64,000 nucleotides of DNA, taken from contig NZ_JACHMH010000001.1 in assembly GCF_014204915.1 (NCBI RefSeq), positions 6,039,501 through 6,103,500 on the forward strand, in the 5' to 3' direction. This document shows positions 16,336 to 26,025 of this stretch, piece by piece (the stretch's first letter is position 1; every line of letters begins with the position of its first letter). A program made the position numbers and the translations under genes. The stretch is from Crossiella cryophila. GTDB taxonomy: Bacteria; Actinomycetota; Actinomycetes; Mycobacteriales; Pseudonocardiaceae. The notes beneath the pieces are model-generated. The model saw nothing but the letters and a program-made list of their open reading frames with translations, was not told where the DNA came from and ran no database searches.

Positions 16336-17511
16336 ATGGGGAGAAACGCGCTGCTGGTCGCGCTCGGGGTGGATTCCTTCGGCACCGGGGTGTTCCTGCC
16401 GATCAGCGTGCTGTACCTGACCTTCGTCATCGGTGTGGACCTGCCCACCGCCGGGATCGTCGGCGCGGCGGCCACCGCGGTCGGGCTGTTCGTGCCGCCG
16501 CTGGCCGGGCACCTGGTCGACCGGTGGGGGCCAAGGGCCGTGCTGGTCACCGCCCAGTTCGTGCAGGCGGCGGGCGCGGTGTTGTACCTGGTCGCCACGA
16601 GTGTGCCGGAGGCGTTCCTGGCCGCGGCGCTGCTGGCGGCCGGGCAGCGCGGGTTCTACTGCTCGGTGTTCGTGCTCATCGCCGACCTGTCCGCCGAGAT
16701 CGCCAAGGACAAGCCGTTCGCGCTGGCCGGGGTCACCATGTCGGTGTGCTTCGGCGCGGGCGCGGGCGTGGCCGGGTTGCTGATCGGGCAGGGCGACTGG
16801 GCGTACCGGCTGGTCGCGGCGGGCAACGCGATCAGCTTCCTGGTGTGCGCGGCCATCCTGCTGCGCTTCGTCCGGCCGGTCGCGCACCGGCCCAGCGAGC
16901 CTGGCGACGGCGGCTTCCGGTCGCTGCTGCGGGACCGGCCCTACCTGGGACTGATCCTGGTCAACTTCGCCTTCGCGCTGGCCGTGGACCTGTTCGTGCT
17001 CGGCATCCCGGTCTACCTGCGCCTGGTGCTGGGCGCCCCGGCCTGGACGGTCGGCGCGGTCGTCGTCGTCAGCACCGTGTTCCGGCTGTTCTTCCAGGTC
17101 CCGGTGGTGCACTGGCTGCGCGAGGTCCCACGCACCACCGCGTTGCTGGGTGCCGGGGTGCTGTGGATCGGCTGGGCCCTGGCCACCGCGGCCGCCCTGC
17201 TGGTGCCAGCGCCGTGGCAGCTGCCCTACCTGCTGGTGATCACCCTGGTGTGCTGCCTGGCCGCCCTGGTGCACGCGCCCACCTCCACCGCACTGGCCGA
17301 GGCGGCCGCCCCACCCGGCGCGCGCGGCCGGTACGTGGCCGCCTTCCAGTACTCCTTCGGCGCCTCCAACGTGGCCGCGCCCGCGGTGATCGGCCTGACC
17401 GCCTTCGGCCCCGCCATCCCGTGGCTGCTGCTCGCCGGGGTCCTCGCGCTCGCCACCGCCGCCCTGCCCTGGCTGGGCCGATCACTGCCGATGGCGGCTG
17501 TGCGCCGCTGA
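16336..17511 (+). CDS. MFS transporter
   Basis: 391 residues with about 12 hydrophobic segments in two halves, and a motif-A-like loop GHLVDRWGPRAVL after the second helix. No strong specificity motif; an efflux-type permease is the most likely reading. It starts 22 bases after the patatin stop. A perfect palindrome AGGGAATTCCCT (17514-17525) lies directly after its stop and upstream of mshC; it could serve as an operator for the latter. Confidence 0.85.
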   Translation: MGRNALLVALGVDSFGTGVFLPISVLYLTFVIGVDLPTAGIVGAAATAVGLFVPPLAGHLVDRWGPRAVLVTAQFVQAAGAVLYLVATSVPEAFLAAALLAAGQRGFYCSVFVLIADLSAEIAKDKPFALAGVTMSVCFGAGAGVAGLLIGQGDWAYRLVAAGNAISFLVCAAILLRFVRPVAHRPSEPGDGGFRSLLRDRPYLGLILVNFAFALAVDLFVLGIPVYLRLVLGAPAWTVGAVVVVSTVFRLFFQVPVVHWLREVPRTTALLGAGVLWIGWALATAAALLVPAPWQLPYLLVITLVCCLAALVHAPTSTALAEAAAPPGARGRYVAAFQYSFGASNVAAPAVIGLTAFGPAIPWLLLAGVLALATAALPWLGRSLPMAAVRR

Positions 17512-17596
17512 CCAGGGAATTCCCTCATGTTGGGAGGATCACGCGGAAGCGCGGTGGGCTGTGACTCATGCGGAACTGTTGATTATCGTCTGAGGA

Positions 17597-18838
17597 ATGC
17601 AGACCTGGTCGTCAATTCCGGTACCCCGGCTCCCCGGCACCCCCCGCCCGCTGCGGCTCTACGACACCGCCACCGCGGAGGTCCGGCCGACGACCCCGGG
17701 CGACACCGCCCGGCTCTACGTCTGCGGCATCACCCCCTACGACGCCACCCACCTCGGCCACGCCGCCACCTACCTGGCCTTCGACCTGGTGCACCGGCAG
17801 TGGCTGGACAACGGGCACGACGTGCACTACGTGCAGAACGTCACCGACATCGACGACCCGCTGCTGGAACGCGCCATCCGGGACCAGGACGACTGGGTGG
17901 TCCTGGGCATGCGGGAGACCGCGTTGTTCCGGGAGGACATGGAGGCGCTGCGGGTGCTGCCGCCGCGGCACTACGTCGGCGCGGTGGAGGCCATCCCGGA
18001 GATCACCGAGGCCATCGGCAAGCTGCTCGCCGAGGGCGCGGCCTACCGGGTGGACGATGACGAGTACGCCGACATCTACTTCGACCACAACGCCACCGGC
18101 CGGTTCGGCTACGAGTCCAACTACGACGAGCCGACCATGCTCGGCTACTTCGCCGAACGCGGCGGCGACCCCGACCGCCCCGGCAAACGGCACCCCCTGG
18201 ACGCGCTGCTGTGGCGCCTGGAACGGCCGGGCGAACCCGCCTGGGACTCCGAGTTCGGCCGCGGCCGTCCCGGCTGGCACATCGAGTGTTCGGTGATCGC
18301 GCTCAACCGGCTCGGCGCCGGACCCGACGTGCAGGGCGGCGGGTCCGACCTGATCTTCCCGCACCACGAGTACAGCGCCGCGCACGCCGAGGCGCTCACC
18401 GGGTTCCAGCCCTTCGCCCGGCACTACAGCCACGCCGGGATGATCGGGCTGGACGGGGAGAAGATGTCCAAGTCCCGCGGCAACCTGGTCTTCGTCTCCC
18501 GGCTGCGCGCGGACAAGGTCGACTCGATGGCGGTGCGCCTGGGCCTGCTCGCCGATCACTACCGGGCCGACCGGCCGTGGAGCGCGGCACTGCTGGAGAC
18601 CGCCCAGCGGCGGCTGGACACCTGGCGGGCCGCGGTCGCCCTGGACACCGCACCCGAGGCGGCATCGCTGGTGGACCGGCTGCGCGACCACCTCGCCGAC
18701 GACCTGGACACCCCGCGCGCGCTGGCCGCTGTGGACGCCTGGGCGGCGCAGGCCCTTGAGCAGCGCGGCGGGGGCGACCCGGCCGCGCCGGCACTGGTGC
18801 GCGCCGCGGTCGACGCGCTGCTGGGCGTGGCACTCTAG
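17597..18838 (+). CDS. mshC: Mycothiol ligase MshC
   Basis: 413 residues. It joins cysteine to glucosaminyl-inositol with ATP, the third step of mycothiol synthesis. It resembles cysteinyl-tRNA synthetase and shows the HIGH-like [16 protein letters not shown], the zinc-ligand region [18 protein letters not shown] and the KMSKS loop in EKMSKSRGN. Length and N-terminus ([14 protein letters not shown]) match the family closely. It marks the host as an actinomycete using mycothiol. The SARP-type regulator gene begins 5 bases after its stop. The usual PAC2 and HAD neighbours are 21 kb away. Confidence 0.97.
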   Translation: MQTWSSIPVPRLPGTPRPLRLYDTATAEVRPTTPGDTARLYVCGITPYDATHLGHAATYLAFDLVHRQWLDNGHDVHYVQNVTDIDDPLLERAIRDQDDWVVLGMRETALFREDMEALRVLPPRHYVGAVEAIPEITEAIGKLLAEGAAYRVDDDEYADIYFDHNATGRFGYESNYDEPTMLGYFAERGGDPDRPGKRHPLDALLWRLERPGEPAWDSEFGRGRPGWHIECSVIALNRLGAGPDVQGGGSDLIFPHHEYSAAHAEALTGFQPFARHYSHAGMIGLDGEKMSKSRGNLVFVSRLRADKVDSMAVRLGLLADHYRADRPWSAALLETAQRRLDTWRAAVALDTAPEAASLVDRLRDHLADDLDTPRALAAVDAWAAQALEQRGGGDPAAPALVRAAVDALLGVAL

Positions 18839-18843
18839 GCACC

Positions 18844-21762
18844 GTGCGCGCCCTCGACTTCCGCCTGCTCGGCCCCCTGGACGTGGTCATCGACGGGCGC
18901 ACGGTCGAGATCGGCGCGAGCAAGCACCGGGTCGTGCTGGCCTGCCTGCTGCTGCGGGCGGGCCGCACGGTCCCGGTCGGCGACCTGGTCCGCGAACTCT
19001 GGGCCGGGGACGCCGGGGACCGGGCCAAAGCCACCCTGCAGACCTACGTCTCCCGGCTGCGCAGGCAGCTCGGCGCGGACCTGCTGCACACCGAGCCGAC
19101 CGGGTACCGGCTCGCGGTGCCGCCGGAAACCGTGGACGTGCACCGGTTCCGGGCGCTGCTGACCGACGGCCCGGGGGAGCGGCAGCGGCTGCACGAGGCC
19201 CTGGAGCTGTGGCGTGGCCCCGCGTTGCAGGGCATCCCCGCCGACGGCCTGCACGAACTCGAGGCCCCCCGCCTGGAGGCCGAACGGCTGCGGGCCCTGG
19301 AACGCCGGATCGAACTGGACCTGGCCGCCGGGCAGCACGCCGACCTGGTCGCCGAACTCCAGGTGCTCACCGCCCGGCACCCGCTGCACGAGGGTTTCTG
19401 GCGGCTGCTCATGCTCGCCCTGCGCCAGGGCGACCGGCAGGGCGAGGCGCTCACCGCCTACCAGCGTGCCCGCACCCTGCTGGCCGCGGAACTGGGCGCC
19501 GAACCCGGTCCGGCCCTGCGCGCCGCCCACCAGGCCATCCTCACCGGCGAGGCCACCCCGGCGCGTACCTGGCGGCCGGTCAACCAGCTCCCCGGCGACC
19601 TCGGCGCGTTCATCGGCCGCGCGGGTCTGCTCGCCGACCTGGACGCCGCACTGCGCCCCGGCGCCACCGTGCTGCTCTCCGGCCCGCCCGGCATCGGCAA
19701 GACCGCACTGGCCGTGCACCTGGCGCACCGGCTGCGCCCCCGGTTCCCCGACGGCCTGCTGCACGTCAACCTGCGCGGCTACACCACCGGCGCCATCACC
19801 GACCCGGCCCAGGTGCTGGCCCGCCTGCTGCGCGCGCTCGGCCTGCCCCCGGCCGAACTCCCCGCCGAGACCGCCGCGCTGACCACCCTGCTGCACGAGG
19901 TCACCGCCGGCAGGCGACTGCTGGTCCTGCTGGACAACCTCGCCGACCCCGGCCTGCTGCCCGACCTGGGCGACTGCGCCGTGCTGGCCACCAGCCGCGC
20001 CGAGTTCGCCCTGCCCCGCGCGCACTCCTGCCCGGTCGGCGTGCTCACCACCCGGGAATCCCTCGACCTGCTCACCAGCCTGCTCGGCGACCAGGTCGAG
20101 GCCGAACCCGAAGCCGCCCGCGACCTCCTGGACCTGTGCGGCCGCCTGCCCCTGGCCCTGCGCATCGCCGCGGCCAACGCCCTGGACGAGGCCGACCTGG
20201 CCACCCACGTCACCCGCCTGCGCGCGGGCAACCGCCTCTCCGCGCTGTCCATCACCGGCGACCCCGACGCCGCCGTCCGCGGCGTCTTCGCCCAGTCCTA
20301 CCAACGCCTCAGTCCCGCCGCCCGCCGCCTGTTCCGCCTCTTCGGCCTGATCCCCGGCCCGGACATCACCACCCCGGCCGCCACCGCGCTGTGTGGCGCC
20401 GAGGCCACCCCGCTGCTGGCCGAACTGACCACCGCGGGGCTGCTGACGGCTGAGGACGACCGGCACACCAGCCACGACCTGCTGCGGCTCTACGCCGCGG
20501 AACTCGGTGCGGCGGACGTTGACGGCCCGGCGGCACTGGACCGGCTGACCGAGCACTACGCCAGCACCGCGGTGGCCGCCTCCTCGGACTGGCTGATCGC
20601 CGAACGCGCGGTCCTGCTCGCCACCGTCGAGCATGCCGCCCAGCAGGGGCCGTACCGCGCCTGCCACCAGCTCTCCACCGCGATGTTGCCCGATCTGTTC
20701 GGCCACGGTCTCTCCAGCGATCTCACCGCTGTCTGCTCAGCCGGGCAACAGGCCGCGGCCAAGGACGGCGACCGGGCGGCCGAGGCGCACCTGGCGCTCA
20801 TGCTCGGCGAACACCTGATGGAGTCCGGTCGCAACGATCTCGGTGCCGAATGGATCGACCGCGCCTACGAATTGACCGAAGGCGTGCCTGAGCGAGGCGT
20901 TGTCGAGATCGCGCGGCTGCTGGCTGCCGGATTCCGGGACGGGTGGCCGCCCGAGGTGCTCACCGAGGCCGAGGACCTCAGTCGGCGTTGTGCCGCTCTC
21001 GGCGACCACGACGGTCAGGTGGGGGCGACCTCGGTGCTCGTCCACGGGCTGTGGGCGGTAGGGGAGATCGACGAACTCATCCACCAGGCCGAACTGGGTC
21101 TGGCCCTGACCGCCAACACGGGCGACCAGTCGGGGTTCCTCGCCGCCCTGGCCTTCGGGCAGAGGGAACGCGGGCAGCTCGAGCCCGCTATCAAGCGGCT
21201 CCGGCACGCCGTCGAGATCACCGAGAACAGCGAGTTCTGGCACAGCGCCATGTCGATGCGGATCTGGCTCGCCGAAGTCCTCATCGACGCAGGTGGGGAT
21301 GCTGAGGCCCGCGCCATCGCCCAAGAGGTGCACGCCCAGATCGCTGATGCCCACGACCACCGGTTGCGGGCATCAGCGCTGAACGTCTTCGGCGTGCTGC
21401 ACCGTCGGGCCGGCCGCCTCGCCGAATCCCTTGGCTGTCATCAGGAAGCCCTCGCCGAGCTGAAGCGCGACACGGGCGGCCTTGTCGACGAGACCCGGAT
21501 CCGATTGTCGGAAACGCTGCGGACGCTTGGCCGGGCGGCGGAGGCACTGCCGATCATCGAGCCGGTCCTGTTCCAGCCGGGCCGGATGGACTCCCAGGTC
21601 GTCGCCATCCGGGCGGTGCTGGAATGCGCCGAGGTGCACGCGGCCCTGGGCGCGACCGCGAAGGCCGTCGAACTGGGGGAGCGGGCGGCGGAGCAGTTCC
21701 GGCGGGCAGGCAGCTCGCTGGGCATGCGGCGGGCGGCGGAGTTCCTGGGCGGATTCAGCTAG
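18844..21762 (+). CDS. SARP/AfsR-type regulator with NB-ARC and TPR domains
   Basis: 972 residues from GTG. Domains in order: OmpR-type winged helix (about 1-90, FRLLGPLDVVIDGR, LQTYVSRLRRQLG), BTAD helical domain (about 95-240), an NB-ARC/STAND ATPase with P-loop SGPPGIGKTAL and LLVLLDNLADP (about 250-520), then about 400 residues of TPR-like helices. AfsR-type proteins switch on secondary-metabolite or stress genes after ATP-dependent oligomerisation. It follows mshC by 5 bases, so it is either co-transcribed or read from inside mshC. No biosynthetic cluster is adjacent, so the target is unclear. Confidence 0.9.
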   Translation: MRALDFRLLGPLDVVIDGRTVEIGASKHRVVLACLLLRAGRTVPVGDLVRELWAGDAGDRAKATLQTYVSRLRRQLGADLLHTEPTGYRLAVPPETVDVHRFRALLTDGPGERQRLHEALELWRGPALQGIPADGLHELEAPRLEAERLRALERRIELDLAAGQHADLVAELQVLTARHPLHEGFWRLLMLALRQGDRQGEALTAYQRARTLLAAELGAEPGPALRAAHQAILTGEATPARTWRPVNQLPGDLGAFIGRAGLLADLDAALRPGATVLLSGPPGIGKTALAVHLAHRLRPRFPDGLLHVNLRGYTTGAITDPAQVLARLLRALGLPPAELPAETAALTTLLHEVTAGRRLLVLLDNLADPGLLPDLGDCAVLATSRAEFALPRAHSCPVGVLTTRESLDLLTSLLGDQVEAEPEAARDLLDLCGRLPLALRIAAANALDEADLATHVTRLRAGNRLSALSITGDPDAAVRGVFAQSYQRLSPAARRLFRLFGLIPGPDITTPAATALCGAEATPLLAELTTAGLLTAEDDRHTSHDLLRLYAAELGAADVDGPAALDRLTEHYASTAVAASSDWLIAERAVLLATVEHAAQQGPYRACHQLSTAMLPDLFGHGLSSDLTAVCSAGQQAAAKDGDRAAEAHLALMLGEHLMESGRNDLGAEWIDRAYELTEGVPERGVVEIARLLAAGFRDGWPPEVLTEAEDLSRRCAALGDHDGQVGATSVLVHGLWAVGEIDELIHQAELGLALTANTGDQSGFLAALAFGQRERGQLEPAIKRLRHAVEITENSEFWHSAMSMRIWLAEVLIDAGGDAEARAIAQEVHAQIADAHDHRLRASALNVFGVLHRRAGRLAESLGCHQEALAELKRDTGGLVDETRIRLSETLRTLGRAAEALPIIEPVLFQPGRMDSQVVAIRAVLECAEVHAALGATAKAVELGERAAEQFRRAGSSLGMRRAAEFLGGFS

Positions 21763-21811
21763 CCCGGAACCCGGTTGCGCCCCGGCCGCCGGTGCCCGAA
21801 GGTAGGTCGCC

Positions 21812-23089
21812 GTGACGATCACCAGCCCCGCGCTCGCCGCACTCGCCGGCACCCCAGCCGACCTCGCCGCCCACCTCCGCACCGCGGGCGGCCCGCTGAT
21901 CGAACCGGTCCCCGGCACCCCCGGCTCCGTGCTCGTCACCTTCGTCTGGCTGGGCCCCGCCGAGTCCGTCTCGATCCGCGCCGGACAGCTCTTCCCCGAC
22001 CACCTCGCCCCCGCGCACCCGATGCACCGGATCGAGGGCACCGACATCTGGCACCTGTCCACCACCGTGCCCGCCGATGTCACCAGCGGCTATCAGTACA
22101 TTGTGGACGAACCGGCCCCCGGCGACCTGATCGCCGACCCCTTCGAGGCGCTGCGCCGCCAGGTCGACTGCTGGCGGGCGGATCCGTTCAACCCCAAGCG
22201 GCTCTACCCGCAGACCGGCCTCATCGCCGGGCGCCTTGACCTGCCCGAGCACCAGTGGGACTCGATCCTCGAACTCCCCGGCACCGAACCCGCGCCCTGG
22301 TTCACCCCGGCGGAGGTGCCCAAGGGGACGCTGACCGAACTGCGGCTGACCTCGGCCGCACTGGGCAACGAACGCCGGGTCACCGTGTACCGGCCCGCGG
22401 TCGGTGACGGGCCGTTCCCCCTGGTGGTCATGCTCGACGGGGAGTGCTGGACCCGGGTCGCCGACCTGCCCACCGCGCTGGACAACCGGATCGCCGACGG
22501 CGCCCTGGCCCCGGTCGTGGTCGCCTTCGTGCACACCCCGGAGGTCGCCGACCGGCCGGGCGCGCGGCTGCGGGAGAGCACCTGCGACCCGGCGCTGACC
22601 ATGCTGCTCGCCGACGAACTGCCGCCGCTGCTGCGCGAGTTCGACGTCAGCACCGACCCCGCCCGCACCGTCCTGGCCGGCAACAGCCTCACCGGACTGG
22701 CCGCCGCCTACACCGCCCTGGAACGGCCCGAGGTCTACGGCAACGTGCTGTCCAACTCCGGGTCCTTCTGGTGGGGCTACGCCGACCACCCCATCGCCGC
22801 CACCCTCGGCGGCAAGGACGGCGAACCGGAATGGCTCACCCGGCAGTACGCCGACGCGCCCGCGGTACCGGTCCGGTTCTGGCTGGACTGCGGCGTCCTG
22901 GAAGCCGGGAACGTGCCGTGGATCCCCGGCGTCGACCCGCGCGCGGCGAACCGGCACTTCCGGACCGTGTTGCGGGCCAAGGGAAACCGGGTCGACTACT
23001 TCGAGGCGCCTGGCGGGCACGAGTTCGTCTCCTTCCGGCGCAACGCGATCCGCGGCCTGTGCACGCTGCTGCCCGGCGAGCGGGCGTGA
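21812..23089 (+). CDS. Enterochelin-esterase-like (Fes) hydrolase
   Basis: 425 residues. An N-terminal Ig-like domain (SVLVTFVWLGPAESVSI, MHRIEGTDIWHLSTTVP) typical of Fes precedes an esterase D-like alpha/beta hydrolase: FPLVVMLDGECW, the nucleophile in AGNSLTGLAA (GxS; the usual second Gly is Thr) and the C-terminal His in PGGHEFVSF. Fes enzymes cut catecholate siderophore esters to release iron in the cytosol. No siderophore genes are near, so another ester is possible. Its GTGA stop region overlaps the next hydrolase start by 4 bp. Confidence 0.85.
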   Translation: MTITSPALAALAGTPADLAAHLRTAGGPLIEPVPGTPGSVLVTFVWLGPAESVSIRAGQLFPDHLAPAHPMHRIEGTDIWHLSTTVPADVTSGYQYIVDEPAPGDLIADPFEALRRQVDCWRADPFNPKRLYPQTGLIAGRLDLPEHQWDSILELPGTEPAPWFTPAEVPKGTLTELRLTSAALGNERRVTVYRPAVGDGPFPLVVMLDGECWTRVADLPTALDNRIADGALAPVVVAFVHTPEVADRPGARLRESTCDPALTMLLADELPPLLREFDVSTDPARTVLAGNSLTGLAAAYTALERPEVYGNVLSNSGSFWWGYADHPIAATLGGKDGEPEWLTRQYADAPAVPVRFWLDCGVLEAGNVPWIPGVDPRAANRHFRTVLRAKGNRVDYFEAPGGHEFVSFRRNAIRGLCTLLPGERA

Positions 23090-23871
23090 TCGAGTCAACG
23101 GTGCACCTGCGGGGGCGGCGGTTCGGTCAGGTCGACTTCGGCGGACCGGGACGGCCGTTGCTCGCCCTGCACGGGAGTTTCGGGCGGGGCAGCCAGTTCG
23201 CGCGGCTGGCGGCCGATCTGGGCACCGAGTTCCGGGTGATCGCCCTCGACCAGCGCGGGCACGGGCGCAGCGAACACGGCGGGGACTTCGGGCGCGCGGA
23301 GTTCGTAGCTGACGCGGCGGAGTTCCTGCGCCACCTGGACCTGGGGCCGCTGCCGGTGCTGGGCCACTCGCTGGGCGGACTCAACGCCTTCCAGCTCGCC
23401 GCCCGGCACCCGGACCTGGTCTCCGCACTCGTCGTCGAGGACTTCGGCGCGGTCATGCGCGCACCCGAGGTCGAACACCCCGAACTCGACCTCACCGGCT
23501 GGCCGCTGCTGGCCGACTCCGCGGCCGGACTGCGGGCCGCGCTGGCCGAACTGGTGCCGGTGGCCGACTACTTCATGGCCAGCGCCATCGAGACCGCCCA
23601 GGGCTGGCGGCTGTGCTTCGACTACGCCGACATGGCCGCCGCCCAGCGCGGCGGACTCGGCGACCACTGGCCGGACTGGCTGGCCGTGCGCTGCCCGATC
23701 CTGTTGCTGCGCGGGCAACACAGCCCGCTGCTGCCCGCCGCACTGGCCGCCGACATGGTCCGGCCCGGGGTGGAACTCCTGGAGCTGCCCGGCTGCGGGC
23801 ACTGGATCCACGACGACGATCCGGCCGGATTCGCCGCCGCCGTGCGCGGCTTCCTGCGCCAGGCCGCCTGA
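23086..23871 (+). CDS. Alpha/beta hydrolase
   Basis: 261 residues from GTG overlapping the Fes-like stop. Fold markers: HGSFGRG oxyanion loop, ALDQRGHGRS, nucleophile elbow GHSLGG, and the catalytic His in GCGHWIHDDDP. A small soluble hydrolase of unknown substrate, translationally coupled to the Fes-like esterase, so both probably act in one pathway. A second GTG 15 bases downstream is a possible alternative start. Confidence 0.88.
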   Translation: MIESTVHLRGRRFGQVDFGGPGRPLLALHGSFGRGSQFARLAADLGTEFRVIALDQRGHGRSEHGGDFGRAEFVADAAEFLRHLDLGPLPVLGHSLGGLNAFQLAARHPDLVSALVVEDFGAVMRAPEVEHPELDLTGWPLLADSAAGLRAALAELVPVADYFMASAIETAQGWRLCFDYADMAAAQRGGLGDHWPDWLAVRCPILLLRGQHSPLLPAALAADMVRPGVELLELPGCGHWIHDDDPAGFAAAVRGFLRQAA

Positions 23872-23888
23872 ACCGGCATGATGCGCCG

Positions 23889-24518
23889 ATGACCGACCGC
23901 CCGGCACCCGGCCAGGACGCGATCGAGGCCGCCATGGCCCGCCTCTACCCGGGCCGCACGCCGCGGCGGGTCGGCTACCGGCCCGGCCGCGGCGAACCGG
24001 GCGGCGCGCTCGCCGGCTGCGCGGCCTATCCGGCCGACGGGCACTGGCACTACATCGGCTACGGCCTCAGCGAACTGCACCAGGCCGGTCCCGAGGAGGA
24101 CCCGGAGTTCTCCGGCTGGGGCTTCGAGCTGACCCTGCGGGTGCGCCGCGGCGCCGAATCCACCGCACCCGGCTGGCCGTTCGACATCGTGCAGCACCTG
24201 GCCCGGCACGTGAACACCCGCCTGGTCATCCTGGAACCCGGCCACCGCCTCGACCTGCGCCGCCCGGCCACCGGCCACCCCACCCTGCCGGATGCCCCAC
24301 CCACCGGCCTGACCGGGTTCGCCCTCACCGTCGACCCCGGCCTGGGCGAGCTGGTCACCCCCAACGGCAAGGTGCTGTTCCTGCAGGCCGTCGGCATCAC
24401 CCCGGCCGAACAAACCCGGATCCGCGAACACGGCGCGGACACCGTGCTCGCCGAACTCGCCACCGGCAACCCACTGCTGATCACCGACCCGGCCCGCGCG
24501 CATCCACCATCCGGTTGA
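23889..24518 (+). CDS. Suppressor-of-fused (Sufu) domain protein
   Basis: 209 residues from ATG. The Sufu-like core shows [13 protein letters not shown], followed by [13 protein letters not shown] and [12 protein letters not shown], and a C-terminal beta-rich part ([25 protein letters not shown]). Bacterial Sufu-domain proteins are soluble; several act as immunity proteins in polymorphic toxin loci, but no toxin is near. 17 bases after the hydrolase gene, so it may belong to the same transcript. Function unknown. Confidence 0.8.
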   Translation: MTDRPAPGQDAIEAAMARLYPGRTPRRVGYRPGRGEPGGALAGCAAYPADGHWHYIGYGLSELHQAGPEEDPEFSGWGFELTLRVRRGAESTAPGWPFDIVQHLARHVNTRLVILEPGHRLDLRRPATGHPTLPDAPPTGLTGFALTVDPGLGELVTPNGKVLFLQAVGITPAEQTRIREHGADTVLAELATGNPLLITDPARAHPPSG

Positions 24519-24599
24519 CCCCGCCCCGGCCACGGTGGAGGGCGCTCCGCCACCGCCTGATCGATGTCGCCAAACGCCATGATCAGCAGGCTGGAACCC

Positions 24600-25856
24600 A
24601 TGTCCCACAGCCAGAACCGGCTGCTCACCCCGGACCTCGCCCGGGGCGGCATGCTCGCGCTGATCGCCTTGGCCAACTCGACCCTCTACCTCTACGGCCG
24701 TCCCTACGGACTGCGCCAGCACATCGTGGAGACCGGCCTGCCGGACCGGATCGTCAGCCTGCTCACCAGCACCCTGGTCGACACCCGTGCCTACCCGCTC
24801 TTCGCCGCCCTGTTCGCCTACGGCCTCGCCCGGCAAACCACCCCGGTGGCGCGGCGACGCTGCCGGTGGCTGATCGTCTTCGGCTTCGCGCACGCCCTGC
24901 TGCTCTTCCCCGGCGACGTCCTCGGCTTCTATGGCGTGCTCGGCCTGCTGCTGACCTGCCTGACCAAGGTCCGCGACCGCACCCTGCTGATCCTGGCCAC
25001 CGGCTGGCTGGCCGTGGTCGCGCTGGTCCAGGGCATGGCGCACACCACCCCACCGGGGGAGCGGCGCAGCCACCTCTGGTCCTTCGCCATCGCCGACCCG
25101 GAGACCGCGTTCGGTCTGCACGCCCTGGAATGGGTGATGACCCCGTTCGGGATCATCGGCGTGGTCAGCGCCGGCTGGCCGGCCTCTGGGCGGGCCGCCG
25201 AGGGCGATCCGGTGCGCGGCCGGATCGGCACCGCCCGGCGGCTGGCCAGGGACAGCCTGGTCGAGGTCCGCCGGGCCATCGACGCACCGCACCCGGGGCC
25301 GCTGCGCCAGGCCGGGCTCGCCGACGCGATCGGCCGGGTCGTGACCGACTGGCGGGACCAGCACCAGGTCACGGCCACCTGCGTGCTCACCGGCGACCCC
25401 CGGCCACTGCACCCCGAACTGGAGATCACCCTGCTGCGCGCCGCCCAGGAGACCCTGGCCAACGCGGGCAGGCACGCACGGGCCGACCGGGTGGATCTGA
25501 CCCTGTCCTACATGGAGGATGTGGTGGTGCTGGACGTCTGGTCGTGGATGACCACCCGGTGGTGCGGGACGGACTGCGCGGCATGCTCGGCACCCAGCCC
25601 GACTTCGAGGTCGTCGGCGAGGTCGCCGGTGGCGCCGAGGCTCTCACCGTCGGTGGCCGCCCGCCTGCTCGACCGGGTCCGCACGCCGGAACCACCGCGC
25701 GGCGGCACGGTCAGCAACCGGGAGATCGCCGCCGTGCCGCACATCAGCCAGGCCACCGTGAAAACCCATCTGCTGCACCTGTTCGCCAAGCTCGACGCGC
25801 CCGATCGGGCCGCCGCGGTCGCCGCCGGGTACCAGCGCGGAATCCTGAACCGCTGA
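24600..25856 (+). pseudogene. Collapsed remnant: DUF418 protein + histidine kinase + response regulator
   Basis: One open frame reads through pieces of three unrelated genes. First ~190 residues: the N-terminal half of a DUF418/YeiB-type membrane protein ([19 protein letters not shown] and several helices). From about 25210: part of a NarL-class histidine kinase ([31 protein letters not shown]), without its ATP-binding end. From about 25540, in a different frame, the start of a response regulator ([16 protein letters not shown]); back in the first frame from about 25660, a damaged LuxR-type helix-turn-helix ([20 protein letters not shown]). Serial deletions explain it; no functional product is expected. 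Confidence 0.75.
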
Positions 25857-25910
25857 CCAGCGCGGCCACCCGCTCGTGTAACCTTGGCCGCCTCGACACC
25901 GGATCGACCG

Positions 25911-25978
25911 AGGAGGTGGGACCCATTACCGCTTGTGCAGCGGGGTGCTCCCCTCACCCGGTCCCGCGGTCCGCCTGA
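25911..25978 (+). promoter_or_regulatory. Possible leader: strong Shine-Dalgarno before an ATT codon
   Basis: AGGAGGTG (25911-25918) is the best ribosome-binding site in its surroundings and is followed, six bases on, by ATT and 16 more sense codons before TGA (product start (I/M)[11 protein letters not shown]). Hairpins GGGG-TGCT-CCCC and CGGTC/GACCG lie within it. The glutamine methyltransferase starts 47 bases after the stop. It could be a non-canonical start leader with attenuation, or a decayed gene start whose ATG has mutated to ATT. Confidence 0.3.
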
Positions 25979-26025
25979 CCGCGTCGAACCCGAGCGCCCC
26001 TATCGGCATCCCGAAAGGCGCGTTC

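Noticed and set aside
21812-23871. Siderophore biosynthesis or uptake cluster suggested by the Fes-like esterase
   Set aside because: No NRPS, transporter or siderophore-interacting protein gene is nearby.
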